From Eubacteriaceae bacterium (GTDB lineage: Bacteria; Bacillota; Clostridia; Eubacteriales; Anaerofustaceae), in assembly GCA_017551505.1 (NCBI GenBank), contig JAFZLL010000002.1, forward strand, positions 1 to 40,926: a DNA stretch of 40,926 nt. Direction: 5' to 3'. Shown piece after piece: positions 32,434-40,926 of this stretch. The notes below the pieces were generated by a model. That model did no database searches. It saw only the letters and a list, made by a program, of their open reading frames with translations, and was not told the DNA's origin. Each line of letters opens with the position of its first letter. The first letter of the stretch is position 1. Position numbers and translations under genes: made by a program.

Positions 32434-33114
32434 ATGAAAAAGGTACTTATCATAGAAGACGAGGCTAAGATATCACGTTTCCTCCAGCTGGAGCTGGAGC
32501 ACGAGGGCTATGCCCCTGATATCGCGGAGGAAGGCCGAAAGGGCTATAACATGGCCCAGGCCGGCAAATACGATATCATCATTCTTGATCTGATGCTGCC
32601 GAACCTGAGCGGCATCGAGATATGCAGGAGGCTGAGAGCGGAAGGCATCAACACCCCGATCATCATGCTCACCGCCAAGGACGATGTTTCCGATAAAGTA
32701 ACCGGGCTTGACGTCGGCGCCAATGACTACATGACCAAACCGTTCGCAATCGAAGAGCTTCTGGCACGCATGCGCGTGGCCCTGAAGAACGGAGATAAGG
32801 TCGTCTCATCCCCGGTGATCAAAGCCGGACGCCTCACGCTTGACAGGGATAAATACGAAGTAAAATTCGATGACACCCCGATCACTCTGACAAAAAAGGA
32901 ATTCGAGCTGTTAAGCTATCTGATGGTCAACAAGAACATCGTGCTCTCCCGCGAACAGATCGTTGAGAGCGTTTGGGGATACGAGTATGAAGCGGAAACC
33001 AACGTCACCGATGTATATATCCGCTATCTCAGGAGCAAAATAGACGAGGTCTTCGGGACCAGTTATATCCGTACGGTGCGCGGCGTCGGATACCAGTTCA
33101 AAGATGAAGAATAA
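32434..33114 (+). CDS. OmpR/PhoB-family response regulator
   Basis: A 226-residue DNA-binding regulator. The receiver domain (~1-118) has the acidic pair in IIEDE, phosphorylated Asp52 in LDLMLP, a Thr in MLTAKDD and Lys102 in TKPF. The winged-helix domain (~128-224) includes LTKKEFELLSYLM and the TNVTDVYIRYLRSKID recognition helix, ending RTVRGVGYQF. Start: ATG at 32434 with AAGGAGC before. The 3' end overlaps the kinase gene by 11 bases, so the two are translated together. The target genes are unknown. Confidence 0.96.
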   Translation: MKKVLIIEDEAKISRFLQLELEHEGYAPDIAEEGRKGYNMAQAGKYDIIILDLMLPNLSGIEICRRLRAEGINTPIIMLTAKDDVSDKVTGLDVGANDYMTKPFAIEELLARMRVALKNGDKVVSSPVIKAGRLTLDRDKYEVKFDDTPITLTKKEFELLSYLMVNKNIVLSREQIVESVWGYEYEAETNVTDVYIRYLRSKIDEVFGTSYIRTVRGVGYQFKDEE

Positions 33115-34546
33115 CAGGGAAAAACTGATCAGAGATTTCTTTTCATCTTACAGATATTCCATAAAGCGAAGGATAAGGGCGACCTACTCCTTCGTTTATA
33201 TATTGATCTGCGTTATGGTCCTGGTGCTATTCGCGGCGGCATTCGGCTATTCGGGCTGCAGGCAGCTTTCCGAGAATACTCCAGTATATTCCGACAGCAT
33301 ATTCCAGCAAGCCAAAAAGACAAGCATATTCTCCAGCAGCTTTTCCGTCTACCTGAATACTCTGGTAGGCCTGGACGACATCGCTGAGATATACATAACA
33401 GACAGCACCGGGCTCATAATAGCAGGCTCCGCCGGTGCCGGCAACAATAAGAACATCGCACCCGTACGGGGAGAAAACTCCAATATATTCACCGATATCT
33501 TTCCGAAATATGCGAGGGTCGGCAACGGGCTGTATCTGGACATCACCCCTTTCGGCTATACCGAAGGCGACCAGGCTCTTTATCTGGTCATCGCCTACTC
33601 CCTGAAAAGCGTTTTTGAAAACCTCCTTTTCATCGGCAGGATACTGGGAGTCACCATGGCGGCCGGATTCCTCCTCTTCAATATCGCCGGAATAACCCGC
33701 ACGGACAGGATGCTGAGACCGATTAAAGACATCAGTGAGGCAGCCAAGAAGATATCAGCCGAAAACATGGATGTGCATATCGACGAGAAAGCCGCCAAAT
33801 ATGAACTCGGTGAACTGGCCTCCACTATCAATGAAATGGTCGACCGCCTGCGCATAGCTTATGATAAGCAGAAACGTTTCGTTTCCGATGTGTCACACGA
33901 ACTGAGGACGCCTATCGCCGTCATATCCGGCTATGCAGGCATGCTGAAGCGCTGGGGCAAAGACGACCCCAAGATACTGGACGAGAGCATCGACGCAGTG
34001 ATCTCGGAGAGCGAGAACATGAAGGAGCTGGTCGAAAGGCTGCTTTTCCTCACCCGCAACGACAACGACAAGATCGTTTACGAGATGATGCCGACCGATA
34101 TCGGTGAGCTTGTCATGACTACGGTAAAGGAAGAGAACATGGTATATACCGAGTTCGATTTCACCTACGATATAGATGAAGGCATCATCTGCAGCGTTGA
34201 CAGTTCCCGTATCAAGCAGACTCTCAGGATCCTTTTGGACAATGCGGTGAAGTACTCAGGAGAATCCAGGTCTGTCGAAGTGTATCTGCGAAAAAACATT
34301 GACTCGTTTACGATAACCGTGGCGGACCACGGCGTAGGAATATCCGAAACAGACCTGCCATATATATTCGAAAGATTCTACCGTGCCGACACATCCCGCA
34401 CCAAGGAAACAGGCGGTTACGGGCTTGGATTGGCTATCGCAAAGGCTATAGTAACGGGACACGGCGGCACGCTCAAAGTAAAAAGCAAACCGGGCGAAGG
34501 AAGCGAATTCTCGTTCACGATACCGATAACTCTCAGCAATAACTAA
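33104..34546 (+). CDS. Sensor histidine kinase
   Basis: A 480-residue membrane kinase paired with the preceding regulator. TM1 is at ~28-48 and TM2 at ~171-195, enclosing a ~120-residue external sensor with a PDC-like IYITDSTGLIIAGS segment. The HAMP linker (~205-258) follows, then the HisKA domain with FVSDVSHELRTP (phospho-acceptor His265). The HATPase domain carries the N box DNAVKYS, G1 DHGVGI, the F box FERFYR and G2 GYGLGLAIAKAIV. All catalytic motifs are intact. The overlap with the regulator gene indicates a dedicated pair, but the signal is unknown. Confidence 0.95.
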   Translation: MKNNREKLIRDFFSSYRYSIKRRIRATYSFVYILICVMVLVLFAAAFGYSGCRQLSENTPVYSDSIFQQAKKTSIFSSSFSVYLNTLVGLDDIAEIYITDSTGLIIAGSAGAGNNKNIAPVRGENSNIFTDIFPKYARVGNGLYLDITPFGYTEGDQALYLVIAYSLKSVFENLLFIGRILGVTMAAGFLLFNIAGITRTDRMLRPIKDISEAAKKISAENMDVHIDEKAAKYELGELASTINEMVDRLRIAYDKQKRFVSDVSHELRTPIAVISGYAGMLKRWGKDDPKILDESIDAVISESENMKELVERLLFLTRNDNDKIVYEMMPTDIGELVMTTVKEENMVYTEFDFTYDIDEGIICSVDSSRIKQTLRILLDNAVKYSGESRSVEVYLRKNIDSFTITVADHGVGISETDLPYIFERFYRADTSRTKETGGYGLGLAIAKAIVTGHGGTLKVKSKPGEGSEFSFTIPITLSNN

Positions 34547-34547
34547 G

Positions 34548-34577
34548 GCGGATTTCACAAAAATCTGTCTTTTTTTT
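34548..34577 (+). terminator. Weak terminator of the two-component operon
   Basis: A short GGATTT/AAATCT stem (one G-U pair) just past the kinase stop, followed by eight T. Confidence 0.45.
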
Positions 34578-34627
34578 ATGCGATATGATATATTTGTTGA
34601 TGTGAGATGATTCTCCGTTTTGGATAT

Positions 34628-34676
34628 AAACGGCGCGGCGGCATTTTCGGGTTCGATCGTTTGTTCGCCCGTTTTT
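34628..34676 (+). promoter_or_regulatory. Possible terminator or attenuator before the DUF1846 gene
   Basis: AAACGGCG (34628-34635) can pair with CG(C)CCGTTT (34666-34674) across a long structured loop, followed by TTTTTT. It lies ~70 bases before the next start codon, so it could end the upstream transcript or attenuate the downstream one. Confidence 0.35.
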
Positions 34677-34743
34677 TATATGCAGTCTAAACTGGACTTC
34701 TGCGGAGCACATCAGGAGTCAACACTTTTACAGGACGTTTGGC

Positions 34744-36240
34744 ATGAGCGGATCGAGAAATTGTTTTGACAACGAAAAGTATATCAGGCTTCAGTCGGAG
34801 CAGATATCAAAACGCATCAACGAATTCGGGGGGAAGCTTTACATGGAATTCGGAGGAAAGATGTTCGACGATTACCACGCTTCCCGCGTACTGCCAGGTT
34901 TCGAACCGGACAGTAAAGTGAAAATGTTCCTGAATCTCAAGGAAGATGCCGAGATAGTGATCGTCATATCTGCTGAGGACATAGCGAGGAGCAAGGTCAG
35001 AGGAGATCTGGGAATAACATACGACGACGACGTTTTGCGGCTCATCGATTCCTTCCGCAGCGTAGGGCTGTATGTCGGCAGCGTGGTCATAACCCGTTAT
35101 TCCGAAGACGGACCCGCTAAAGATTTCCGCAGGAAGCTTGAAGAACTCGGCATAAAGGTCTATGCCCATTACAGGATCGAGGGATACCCGAACAATGTGG
35201 ACCATATCCTTTCTCCTGACGGTTTTGGCAAGAACGACTATATAGAGACCAGCCATAAGCTTATCGTAGTCACTGCTCCGGGACCCGGAAGCGGCAAAAT
35301 GGCCGTATGTCTGTCCCAGATCTACATGGACTCCCTGCACGGCGTGAAATCAGGCTATGCCAAGTTCGAGACTTTCCCGGTATGGAACCTGCCGCTGAAA
35401 CATCCTGTGAATCTTGCCTATGAGGCAGCCACCGCCGATCTCAACGACGTCAATATGATCGATCCGTTCCATCTGGAGGCCTACGGGAAACAGGCTGTCA
35501 ACTATAACAGGGACGTGGAGGTATTCCCGATCCTGAACAGTGCTTTTGAGCGCATTTTCGGAAAATCCCCGTACAAATCCCCGACCGATATGGGGGTAAA
35601 CATGCTGGGCTTCTGCATATCGGATGAAAAGGGAGCAGAGGATGCAAGCAGGCAGGAGATCATAAGACGCTATTATTCCGCTCTCTGTGCCAAGATGAAG
35701 GGCACCGGGGGGACCGCTGACGAAATATACAAGCTTGAGCTGCTGATGCGCCAGGCGGGAGTATCCGCTGAAGACAGGCCGGTCATAACCGCTGCCAAAG
35801 CCAAGGAGAGTTCATCCGGCACACCGTCGGTTGCCATCCAACTGCCCGACGGAAGGATCGTCACAGGAAGAACCTCTGCACTTTTGGGAGCCTGTTCGGC
35901 TGCGCTGCTGAACGCTTTGAAGACCCTTGCGGGGATCGACGACGATACGATGCTTATCTCGCCTGACATCATCGAACCGATACAGGATCTGAAGGTGAAT
36001 CGCCTGGGGAACACGAACCCCCGGCTTCATTCTGAGGAGACACTTATGGCATTAACGATATGCGCGGCTACGGATCCTACAGCCAAGAAAGCCGTTTCCC
36101 AGCTGGAACGCCTGTCCGGATGCGAGGTGCACTCCACGACGATGCTTTCCTCAAACGATGAGAACCTGCTGCGTTCGCTGAAGATGAATCTGACCAGTGA
36201 CCCGGTTTTCCAGACGACAAACCTTTACCATAGAGACTAA
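34744..36240 (+). CDS. DUF1846 family protein
   Basis: 498 residues, full length for this conserved, mostly Gram-positive family. It opens CFDNEKYIRLQSEQI, then EFGGKMFDDYHASRVLPGFEPD (read here as EFGGKMFDDYHA plus RVLPGF), VIVISAEDI, and HKLIVVTAPGPGSGKMAVCLSQ. The last stretch resembles a P-loop-like phosphate-binding turn, but no reaction has been established that I can rely on. Soluble, with no signal peptide. Start: ATG at 34744 with AGGA 9-12 bases before. The stop lies 17 bases before the aldolase gene, so DUF1846, aldolase and tex probably form one transcript. Confidence 0.9.
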   Translation: MSGSRNCFDNEKYIRLQSEQISKRINEFGGKLYMEFGGKMFDDYHASRVLPGFEPDSKVKMFLNLKEDAEIVIVISAEDIARSKVRGDLGITYDDDVLRLIDSFRSVGLYVGSVVITRYSEDGPAKDFRRKLEELGIKVYAHYRIEGYPNNVDHILSPDGFGKNDYIETSHKLIVVTAPGPGSGKMAVCLSQIYMDSLHGVKSGYAKFETFPVWNLPLKHPVNLAYEAATADLNDVNMIDPFHLEAYGKQAVNYNRDVEVFPILNSAFERIFGKSPYKSPTDMGVNMLGFCISDEKGAEDASRQEIIRRYYSALCAKMKGTGGTADEIYKLELLMRQAGVSAEDRPVITAAKAKESSSGTPSVAIQLPDGRIVTGRTSALLGACSAALLNALKTLAGIDDDTMLISPDIIEPIQDLKVNRLGNTNPRLHSEETLMALTICAATDPTAKKAVSQLERLSGCEVHSTTMLSSNDENLLRSLKMNLTSDPVFQTTNLYHRD

Positions 36241-36257
36241 TATATTAGGGAGTGATT

Positions 36258-37295
36258 ATGAGCTTATTTCTATGCGACTACGCTGAAGGCGCTCATCCTG
36301 CGATCATGAAGAGGATGGAACAGACAAATTTCGAGCAGACCTACGGATACGGAAACGATCCTCACTGTGAGAAAGCCAAAAATTACATAAAGGACCTCTG
36401 CAAAGCTCCGGATGCCAGCGTATATTTCCTTGTTGGAGGGACCCAGACGAACATGACTGTGATTGCTGCCGCACTCAGGCCGCATCAGGGCGTGATATCC
36501 CCCGACACCGGACATATAAACGTGCATGAGAGCGGAGCTATCGAGCACACCGGCCATAAAGTCCTTGCATGCCCTACCCCGGATTCCAAGCTCACCGGCG
36601 ATATGGTAAGGGAGGTTGGCAGGGAAGACATCAACAACCATACCCGCACCCACACGGTCCAGCCTAAAATGGTCTATATTTCTGTGCCCACAGAGCAGGG
36701 CATGATGTATTCCAAAGCAGATCTCGAGGATCTCAGGGCAGCCTGCGACGAATATGGCTATTACCTTTACGCCGACGGGGCAAGGCTCGGCTATGGAATG
36801 ATGAGTGAAGGAGCTGACATAACTCTTGCCGATATGGCGGCATTGACCGATGTATTCTATATCGGAGGCACCAAGGTCGGTGCGCTTTTCGGGGAAGCGG
36901 TGGTTATTACCAATGCTTCTATTGCAGAGGATTTCAGCTATATCGTGAAGCAGAACGGAGGCCTCCTGGCAAAGGGAAGACTGCTCGGGATCCAGTTCGA
37001 GACGCTGTTTGAGGATAATCTGTACTTTGAGATATCCAGACACGCCATCGATATGGCCATGAGGATAAAAAACGCCTTTAAAAAAGCCGGCTGTTCCTTT
37101 TTGATAGACAGCCCGACCAACCAGCAGTTCCCGCTGCTGACCGACAAAGAATACAGTGCCTTTGAAGGCAGATGCGAATTATGGGGGGATGCCGCGGATG
37201 GGTTCAAAGCTGTGCGCTTCTGCACCAGCTGGGCAACTAAGGAAGAGGATGTCGCGGCGTTAGAAGAAGAGATAGCAAGAGTCTGCGTCAGGTAA
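36258..37295 (+). CDS. Low-specificity threonine aldolase (PLP-dependent beta-eliminating lyase family)
   Basis: A 345-residue cytoplasmic enzyme, expected to cleave threonine to glycine and acetaldehyde. Landmarks: YGYGNDPHCEKAK, VGGTQTNMTVI, INVHESGAIEHTGHKV, YLYADGARLGYGM with the cofactor Asp near 173, and FYIGGTKVGALFGEA with the probable Schiff-base Lys206. It belongs to fold type I. The relation to other beta-eliminating lyases leaves substrate specificity open. Start: ATG at 36258 with AGGGAG 5-6 bases before; a GTG six bases upstream overlaps that site and is less likely. Confidence 0.9.
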   Translation: MSLFLCDYAEGAHPAIMKRMEQTNFEQTYGYGNDPHCEKAKNYIKDLCKAPDASVYFLVGGTQTNMTVIAAALRPHQGVISPDTGHINVHESGAIEHTGHKVLACPTPDSKLTGDMVREVGREDINNHTRTHTVQPKMVYISVPTEQGMMYSKADLEDLRAACDEYGYYLYADGARLGYGMMSEGADITLADMAALTDVFYIGGTKVGALFGEAVVITNASIAEDFSYIVKQNGGLLAKGRLLGIQFETLFEDNLYFEISRHAIDMAMRIKNAFKKAGCSFLIDSPTNQQFPLLTDKEYSAFEGRCELWGDAADGFKAVRFCTSWATKEEDVAALEEEIARVCVR

Positions 37296-37337
37296 AACTG
37301 GAATTCATACGGACTCGCGCTGTTCACAGGAGTAAAA

Positions 37338-39581
37338 ATGGATATTACGGAAACGCTGGCCAGAGAATTCAGGAAAAGCCAGCCACATATCAAAAACATC
37401 ATCAGCCTCATCGACGAAGGGAACACGATCCCTTTTATTGCACGTTACCGCAAGGAAATGCACGGTTCCACCGATGACCAGACTCTGAGGGAGATCGCAG
37501 AAAGGCTGGATTACCTGAGAGGGCTTGAATCACGCAAAACCGAGATCAAAGCATTGCTCGATGGAATGGGCAAACTTACGGAGGATCTGTCCTATCAGAT
37601 CGATTCATGCGTTATGCTCTCGGAGGTGGAGGACATTTACCGCCCGTTCCGCCCGAAGAGGAGGACCAGAGCTACCGCAGCGAGGGAGGCAGGACTCGAA
37701 CCTCTGGCTGAATACATCTTCGCGCAGACGGAAAACGGGAAAACCCTCGAGGAGAATGCAGCCGAATACGTCAACGCCGAAAGGGGAGTGCAGACTCCAG
37801 CGGATGCAATATCGAAAGCACGGGACATCATCGCCGAGGATATTTCCGACAACTCCAAGGCAAGACGCAACCTGCGCACCTATCTGAGAGGCAGCGGCTA
37901 CATCAGATGCGTAGGAGCAAAAGATGAGGACAGCGTTTACCGCAATTACTATGACTTCAGAGAACCTGTCCGCAAGATCGCTGGGCACAGGGTTCTGGCC
38001 ATCAACAGGGGCGAGAAGGAAGGCTTCCTTAAAGTCTCGATTGAAGCAGACCGTGACAACGCGATCAAGCTCTTGAACATGATATTTGTGAACGGTGAAA
38101 ACTTTCTTTCCGATGAGGTGAAAAAAGCCGCCGCAGACAGCTGGGACAGACTCATCGAACCGTCTCTGGCAAATGAGGTCAGGTCAAGCCTCACAGATGA
38201 GGCCAACCACAGCGCGATAGCCTCCTTCGGCGTGAACCTGAAGGCTCTGCTGATGGCCCCTCCGATAAAGAATACCGTCACCATGGGATTCGACCCCGCA
38301 TTCCGCACCGGATGCAAGCTGGCTGTTGTGGATGGGACTGGCAAAGTATTGGATACAGCCGTAATATATCCCACGCCGCCGCACTCCAAGACGGAAGAAT
38401 CCAAAGCCGTGATGAAGGAGCTTATCGACAAATACAATGTCAGGCTCATAGCCATAGGGAACGGTACGGCCTCCCGCGAGAGCGAGCTATTTGTGGAGAG
38501 CGTGATAGAGGATACCGATGTTAAATACATGATAGTCAGCGAAGCTGGAGCCAGCGTCTATTCGGCATCCAAACTCGCCAAGGAAGAATTCCCCGACTAC
38601 GACGTATCCTTAAGAAGCGCGGTTTCGATCGCGCGGCGCACACAGGATCCTCTGGCGGAACTGGTCAAGATCGACCCAAAGAGCATCGGCGTCGGGCAAT
38701 ACCAGCATGATATGCCTTCCAAGATGCTTGACGATTCCCTCTCCGGCGTGGTCGAAGACTGCGTGAACTCCGTCGGGGCCGACCTGAATACGGCATCGGC
38801 ATCCCTCCTTTCGAGGATAGCGGGCATCAATTCGGCGGTAGCCAGAAACATCGTCGCATACAGAGAAGAAAAAGGCGAATTCTCCGGACGGGAGGAATTG
38901 CTGCAGGTGGATAAGCTGGGAGAGAAGACGTTCGAACAGTGCGCGGGATTCCTGCGTATCCCCGGCGGTAAGAATATACTGGACAATACCGGCGTGCATC
39001 CTGAAAGCTATAAGGCTGCTGAAAAGCTGCTTAACCTCACAGGCTATGATCTTGAATCCGTAAAAGAAGGAAAGCTTTCCGGCTTTCCGGAAGCGGTGAC
39101 AGCATACGGCGATAAGAAAGCGGCAAAGGAATGCTCGATCGGACTGCCCACTCTTAAAGATATAGTCAAGGATCTGATGAAACCAGGAAGAGACCCTCGT
39201 GAAGAGCTGGGCAGCGTACTGCTCAGAAGCGACGTGCTCTCGATAGACGACCTTACCGAAGGAATGATCCTTACCGGCACCGTGCGCAATGTTGTAGATT
39301 TCGGCGCTTTCGTCGACATCGGCGTCCATCAGGACGGGCTTGTCCACGTATCCCATATCACGGATAAGTTCGTCGCCAATCCGACAGACGTACTTACCGT
39401 TGGCGACATCGTTCAGGTGAAGGTGATAGGAGTGGATAAGGAAAAGAACAGGATATCCCTTTCAATGAAAGGCATCAAACAGGGCTCTGATGGGAAAACG
39501 CGCGGCGGAAAGCCCAAGAAACAGACGAAACCTTCCGGGCAGACAGAAGCAGCGTCCCAGGATGAGAAGGCAGCTGAATAA
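37338..39581 (+). CDS. tex: Tex, S1 RNA-binding transcription accessory protein
   Basis: A 747-residue cytoplasmic nucleic-acid-binding protein related to eukaryotic Spt6. The N-terminal helical domain contains IPFIARYRKEMHG. The YqgF-like nuclease-fold domain (~315-450) holds TMGFDPAFRTGCKLAVVD and AIGNGTASRESE. The helix-hairpin-helix region holds VNSVGADLNTASASLL and REELLQVDKLGEKTFEQ (short forms quoted). The C-terminal S1 domain (~638-705) holds GMILTGTVRNVVDFGAFVDIG and VHVSHI. A basic, low-complexity tail follows. Start: ATG at 37338 after AGGAG. It is last gene of the DUF1846-aldolase-tex run and ends before a strong terminator. Confidence 0.95.
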   Translation: MDITETLAREFRKSQPHIKNIISLIDEGNTIPFIARYRKEMHGSTDDQTLREIAERLDYLRGLESRKTEIKALLDGMGKLTEDLSYQIDSCVMLSEVEDIYRPFRPKRRTRATAAREAGLEPLAEYIFAQTENGKTLEENAAEYVNAERGVQTPADAISKARDIIAEDISDNSKARRNLRTYLRGSGYIRCVGAKDEDSVYRNYYDFREPVRKIAGHRVLAINRGEKEGFLKVSIEADRDNAIKLLNMIFVNGENFLSDEVKKAAADSWDRLIEPSLANEVRSSLTDEANHSAIASFGVNLKALLMAPPIKNTVTMGFDPAFRTGCKLAVVDGTGKVLDTAVIYPTPPHSKTEESKAVMKELIDKYNVRLIAIGNGTASRESELFVESVIEDTDVKYMIVSEAGASVYSASKLAKEEFPDYDVSLRSAVSIARRTQDPLAELVKIDPKSIGVGQYQHDMPSKMLDDSLSGVVEDCVNSVGADLNTASASLLSRIAGINSAVARNIVAYREEKGEFSGREELLQVDKLGEKTFEQCAGFLRIPGGKNILDNTGVHPESYKAAEKLLNLTGYDLESVKEGKLSGFPEAVTAYGDKKAAKECSIGLPTLKDIVKDLMKPGRDPREELGSVLLRSDVLSIDDLTEGMILTGTVRNVVDFGAFVDIGVHQDGLVHVSHITDKFVANPTDVLTVGDIVQVKVIGVDKEKNRISLSMKGIKQGSDGKTRGGKPKKQTKPSGQTEAASQDEKAAE

Positions 39582-39631
39582 AACAGACTGAAGCTTTTAG
39601 AGAATATCCAAAGGACATTTATCGGTATTTG

Positions 39632-39664
39632 AAACGGCATGACCTGAAGGTCATGCCGTTTTAT
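39632..39664 (+). terminator. Terminator after tex
   Basis: Perfect 13-bp stem AAACGGCATGACC/GGTCATGCCGTTT (39632-39661) with a 4-base loop, then T-rich sequence. Confidence 0.92.
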
Positions 39665-39796
39665 TTCCGGCAGTCTTGTTTTGAGATGATCCCGAACAGT
39701 CAGAAGAGGATCGAGGACCGGTATATCGAAGAACAGGGACGTAGATGCTCGTGCTGAAGCGGAAATGATGAGATAATAAACAGCCGCGATAATACA

Positions 39797-39838
39797 GATA
39801 CCGGCCTGCCGCATAAGCAGCAGACCGGTATCCTTTTA
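39797..39838 (+). terminator. Second hairpin between tex and tuf
   Basis: GATACCGG (39797-39804) pairs with CCGGTATC (39825-39832) around an inner CTGC/GCAG stem, then CTTTT. On the minus strand it lies ~95 bases past the tuf stop and could serve tuf despite a poorer T tail. Otherwise the 39582-39925 gap holds no gene I can support. Confidence 0.55.
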
Positions 39839-39925
39839 CAATCCTTGCCAGGCAGATGCCCGGATGAAACAGATCCTTTCGGTAATCATCAGCCTGAGAA
39901 GGGGTTATCCTGTATCTAATCGGAA

Positions 39926-40926
39926 TTAGAGCAGCTCAGCGACGACGCCGGCTCCGACTGTTCTTCCGCCTTCTCTGATAGCGAAGCGGAGCTCCTTCTC
40001 AAGAGCGATCGGGGTGAGCAGTTCGACTGTCATGGTGACGTTGTCTCCGGGCATGACCATCTCAACGCCTTCAGGGAGCTGGATGGTGCCGGTAACATCA
40101 GTCGTTCTGAAATAGAACTGCGGCCTGTAGCCGTTGAAGAACGGAGTATGTCTGCCGCCTTCATCCTGCTTCAGAACGTAGACCTGAGCAGTAAACTTTG
40201 TGAGAGGCTTAATGCTTCCGGGCTTGGCGACGACCTGTCCCCTTTCGATCTCGGTGCGGTCGATACCTCTGAGCAGAAGACCGACGTTGTCTCCGGCTTC
40301 GCCGTAGTCCAGGATCTTCCTGAACATCTCAACACCGGTAACGACAGACTTCCTGATCTCTTCCTTGACGCCGACGATCTCGATTTCTTCGCCGACCTTG
40401 ATCCTTCCTCTTTCAACCCTGCCCGTAGCAACGGTGCCGCGGCCGGTGATGGAGAACACGTCCTCAACAGGCATAAGGAACGGCTTGTCGATGTCTCTTT
40501 GCGGTTCGGGGATGTAGGAATCTACAGCGTCCATGAGCTCGAGGATCTTGTCGCCCCATTCGCTGTTGGGATCTTCAAGAGCTTTGAGAGCGGATCCGAC
40601 AACGATCGGGGTATCGTCTCCGGGGAATTCGTACTCGTTCAGGAGGTCTCTGACTTCCATCTCAACGAGCTCGATCAGCTCGGGGTCGTCCACCATGTCT
40701 GCCTTGTTCAGGAAGACGATGATGTACGGAACGTTAACCTGACGGGCGAGCAGAACGTGCTCTCTTGTCTGGGGCATAACACCGTCGGATGCGGCAACTA
40801 CGAGGATAGCTCCGTCCATCTGGGCGGCGCCGGGGATCATGTGCTTTATTTAGTCGGCGTGTCCCGGGCCGTCAACGTGAGCAGAGTTTCTGTTCGGGGT
40901 CTCAGATTCGAGGTGAGCGGCGTTGA
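39926..40926 (-). CDS. tuf: Elongation factor Tu, partial, with an in-frame stop near the window edge
   Basis: The C-terminal ~333 codons of EF-Tu, the GTPase that brings aminoacyl-tRNA to the ribosome. From 40840 downward the protein is canonical: [22 protein letters not shown] (G4), GSALKAL (G5), the [13 protein letters not shown] of domain 2, and [15 protein letters not shown] and [12 protein letters not shown] at the end. Upstream, the frame continues to the edge as GPGHAD, but the invariant Tyr of GHADYVKNMITG is a TAA (40852-40850). The next residues read IKH and MIP instead of VKN and MIT. The VDCPGH motif reads VDGPGH, and several more conserved residues differ. Errors at a contig end are the simplest explanation. 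Confidence 0.9.

Noticed and set aside
40850-40852. Stop-codon reassignment (TAA read as an amino acid)
   Set aside because: TAA ends other genes in the window, including the UlaG-like and tex genes. The surrounding substitutions fit poor sequence at the end of a contig.

Overview
The window looks like a piece of a Gram-positive, anaerobic Bacillota (Clostridia) chromosome. The evidence is strong AGGAGG-type ribosome binding sites, sigma-A-like promoters (TTGACA, 17 bp, TATAAT-like), many U-tailed intrinsic terminators, lipoprotein-anchored substrate-binding and phosphatase proteins, a sortase-type anchor fragment, a B12-dependent (class II) ribonucleotide reductase and an L-box (lysine) riboswitch. 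A closer placement, such as Clostridiales family XIII, is only a guess. No rRNA, tRNA, CRISPR array, phage or insertion sequence was seen. Both ends fall inside genes that tend to be multicopy: a member of a transporter array on the left and tuf on the right. The window is therefore probably a whole contig that broke at repeats.

Region 1 (1-5.9 kb, minus strand) is a tandem array of four paralogous GPH/MFS_2-type transporters, the first cut by the edge. Each has its own promoter and a small stem-loop between promoter and ribosome binding site; the three complete ones end in related GGACCGT-stem terminators. Region 2 (6.2-11.3 kb, minus) holds a membrane-anchored amidase-like protein, a TetR regulator, an M19 dipeptidase and the bifunctional NAD(P)HX repair enzyme. 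A divergent alpha/beta-hydrolase-like protein (11.3-12.3 kb) lacks the serine nucleophile.

Region 3 (12.4-20.6 kb) has a lipoprotein 5'-nucleotidase, the manganese exporter MntP, a cold-shock protein with a long leader, a CPBP membrane protease paired with a degenerate GH1-like protein, and an isolated UroD-fold methyltransferase whose promoter carries an inverted-repeat operator. It ends with the decayed tail of a Cna-B/LPXTG surface protein. Region 4 (20.7-23.7 kb, minus) is an amino-sugar operon: nagB, glmM and a left-handed beta-helix protein.

Region 5 (23.8-30.9 kb, plus) has nrdJ behind a tandem pair of NrdR-like boxes, a TraB-family membrane protein, and a three-gene polar amino acid ABC importer controlled by a lysine riboswitch. 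The importer is therefore probably for lysine. Region 6 (31-39.7 kb) has an UlaG-like metallo-hydrolase, a small membrane protein with a two-component system, and the run DUF1846, threonine aldolase, tex. The window closes with tuf on the minus strand. Its last ~90 bases carry an in-frame stop and several substitutions at conserved positions, most likely an assembly-end artefact.

I did not find a convincing undescribed multi-gene system. The best leads are the leader architecture of the transporter array, the operator-controlled orphan UroD methyltransferase, and two enzyme-fold proteins that have lost a catalytic residue.
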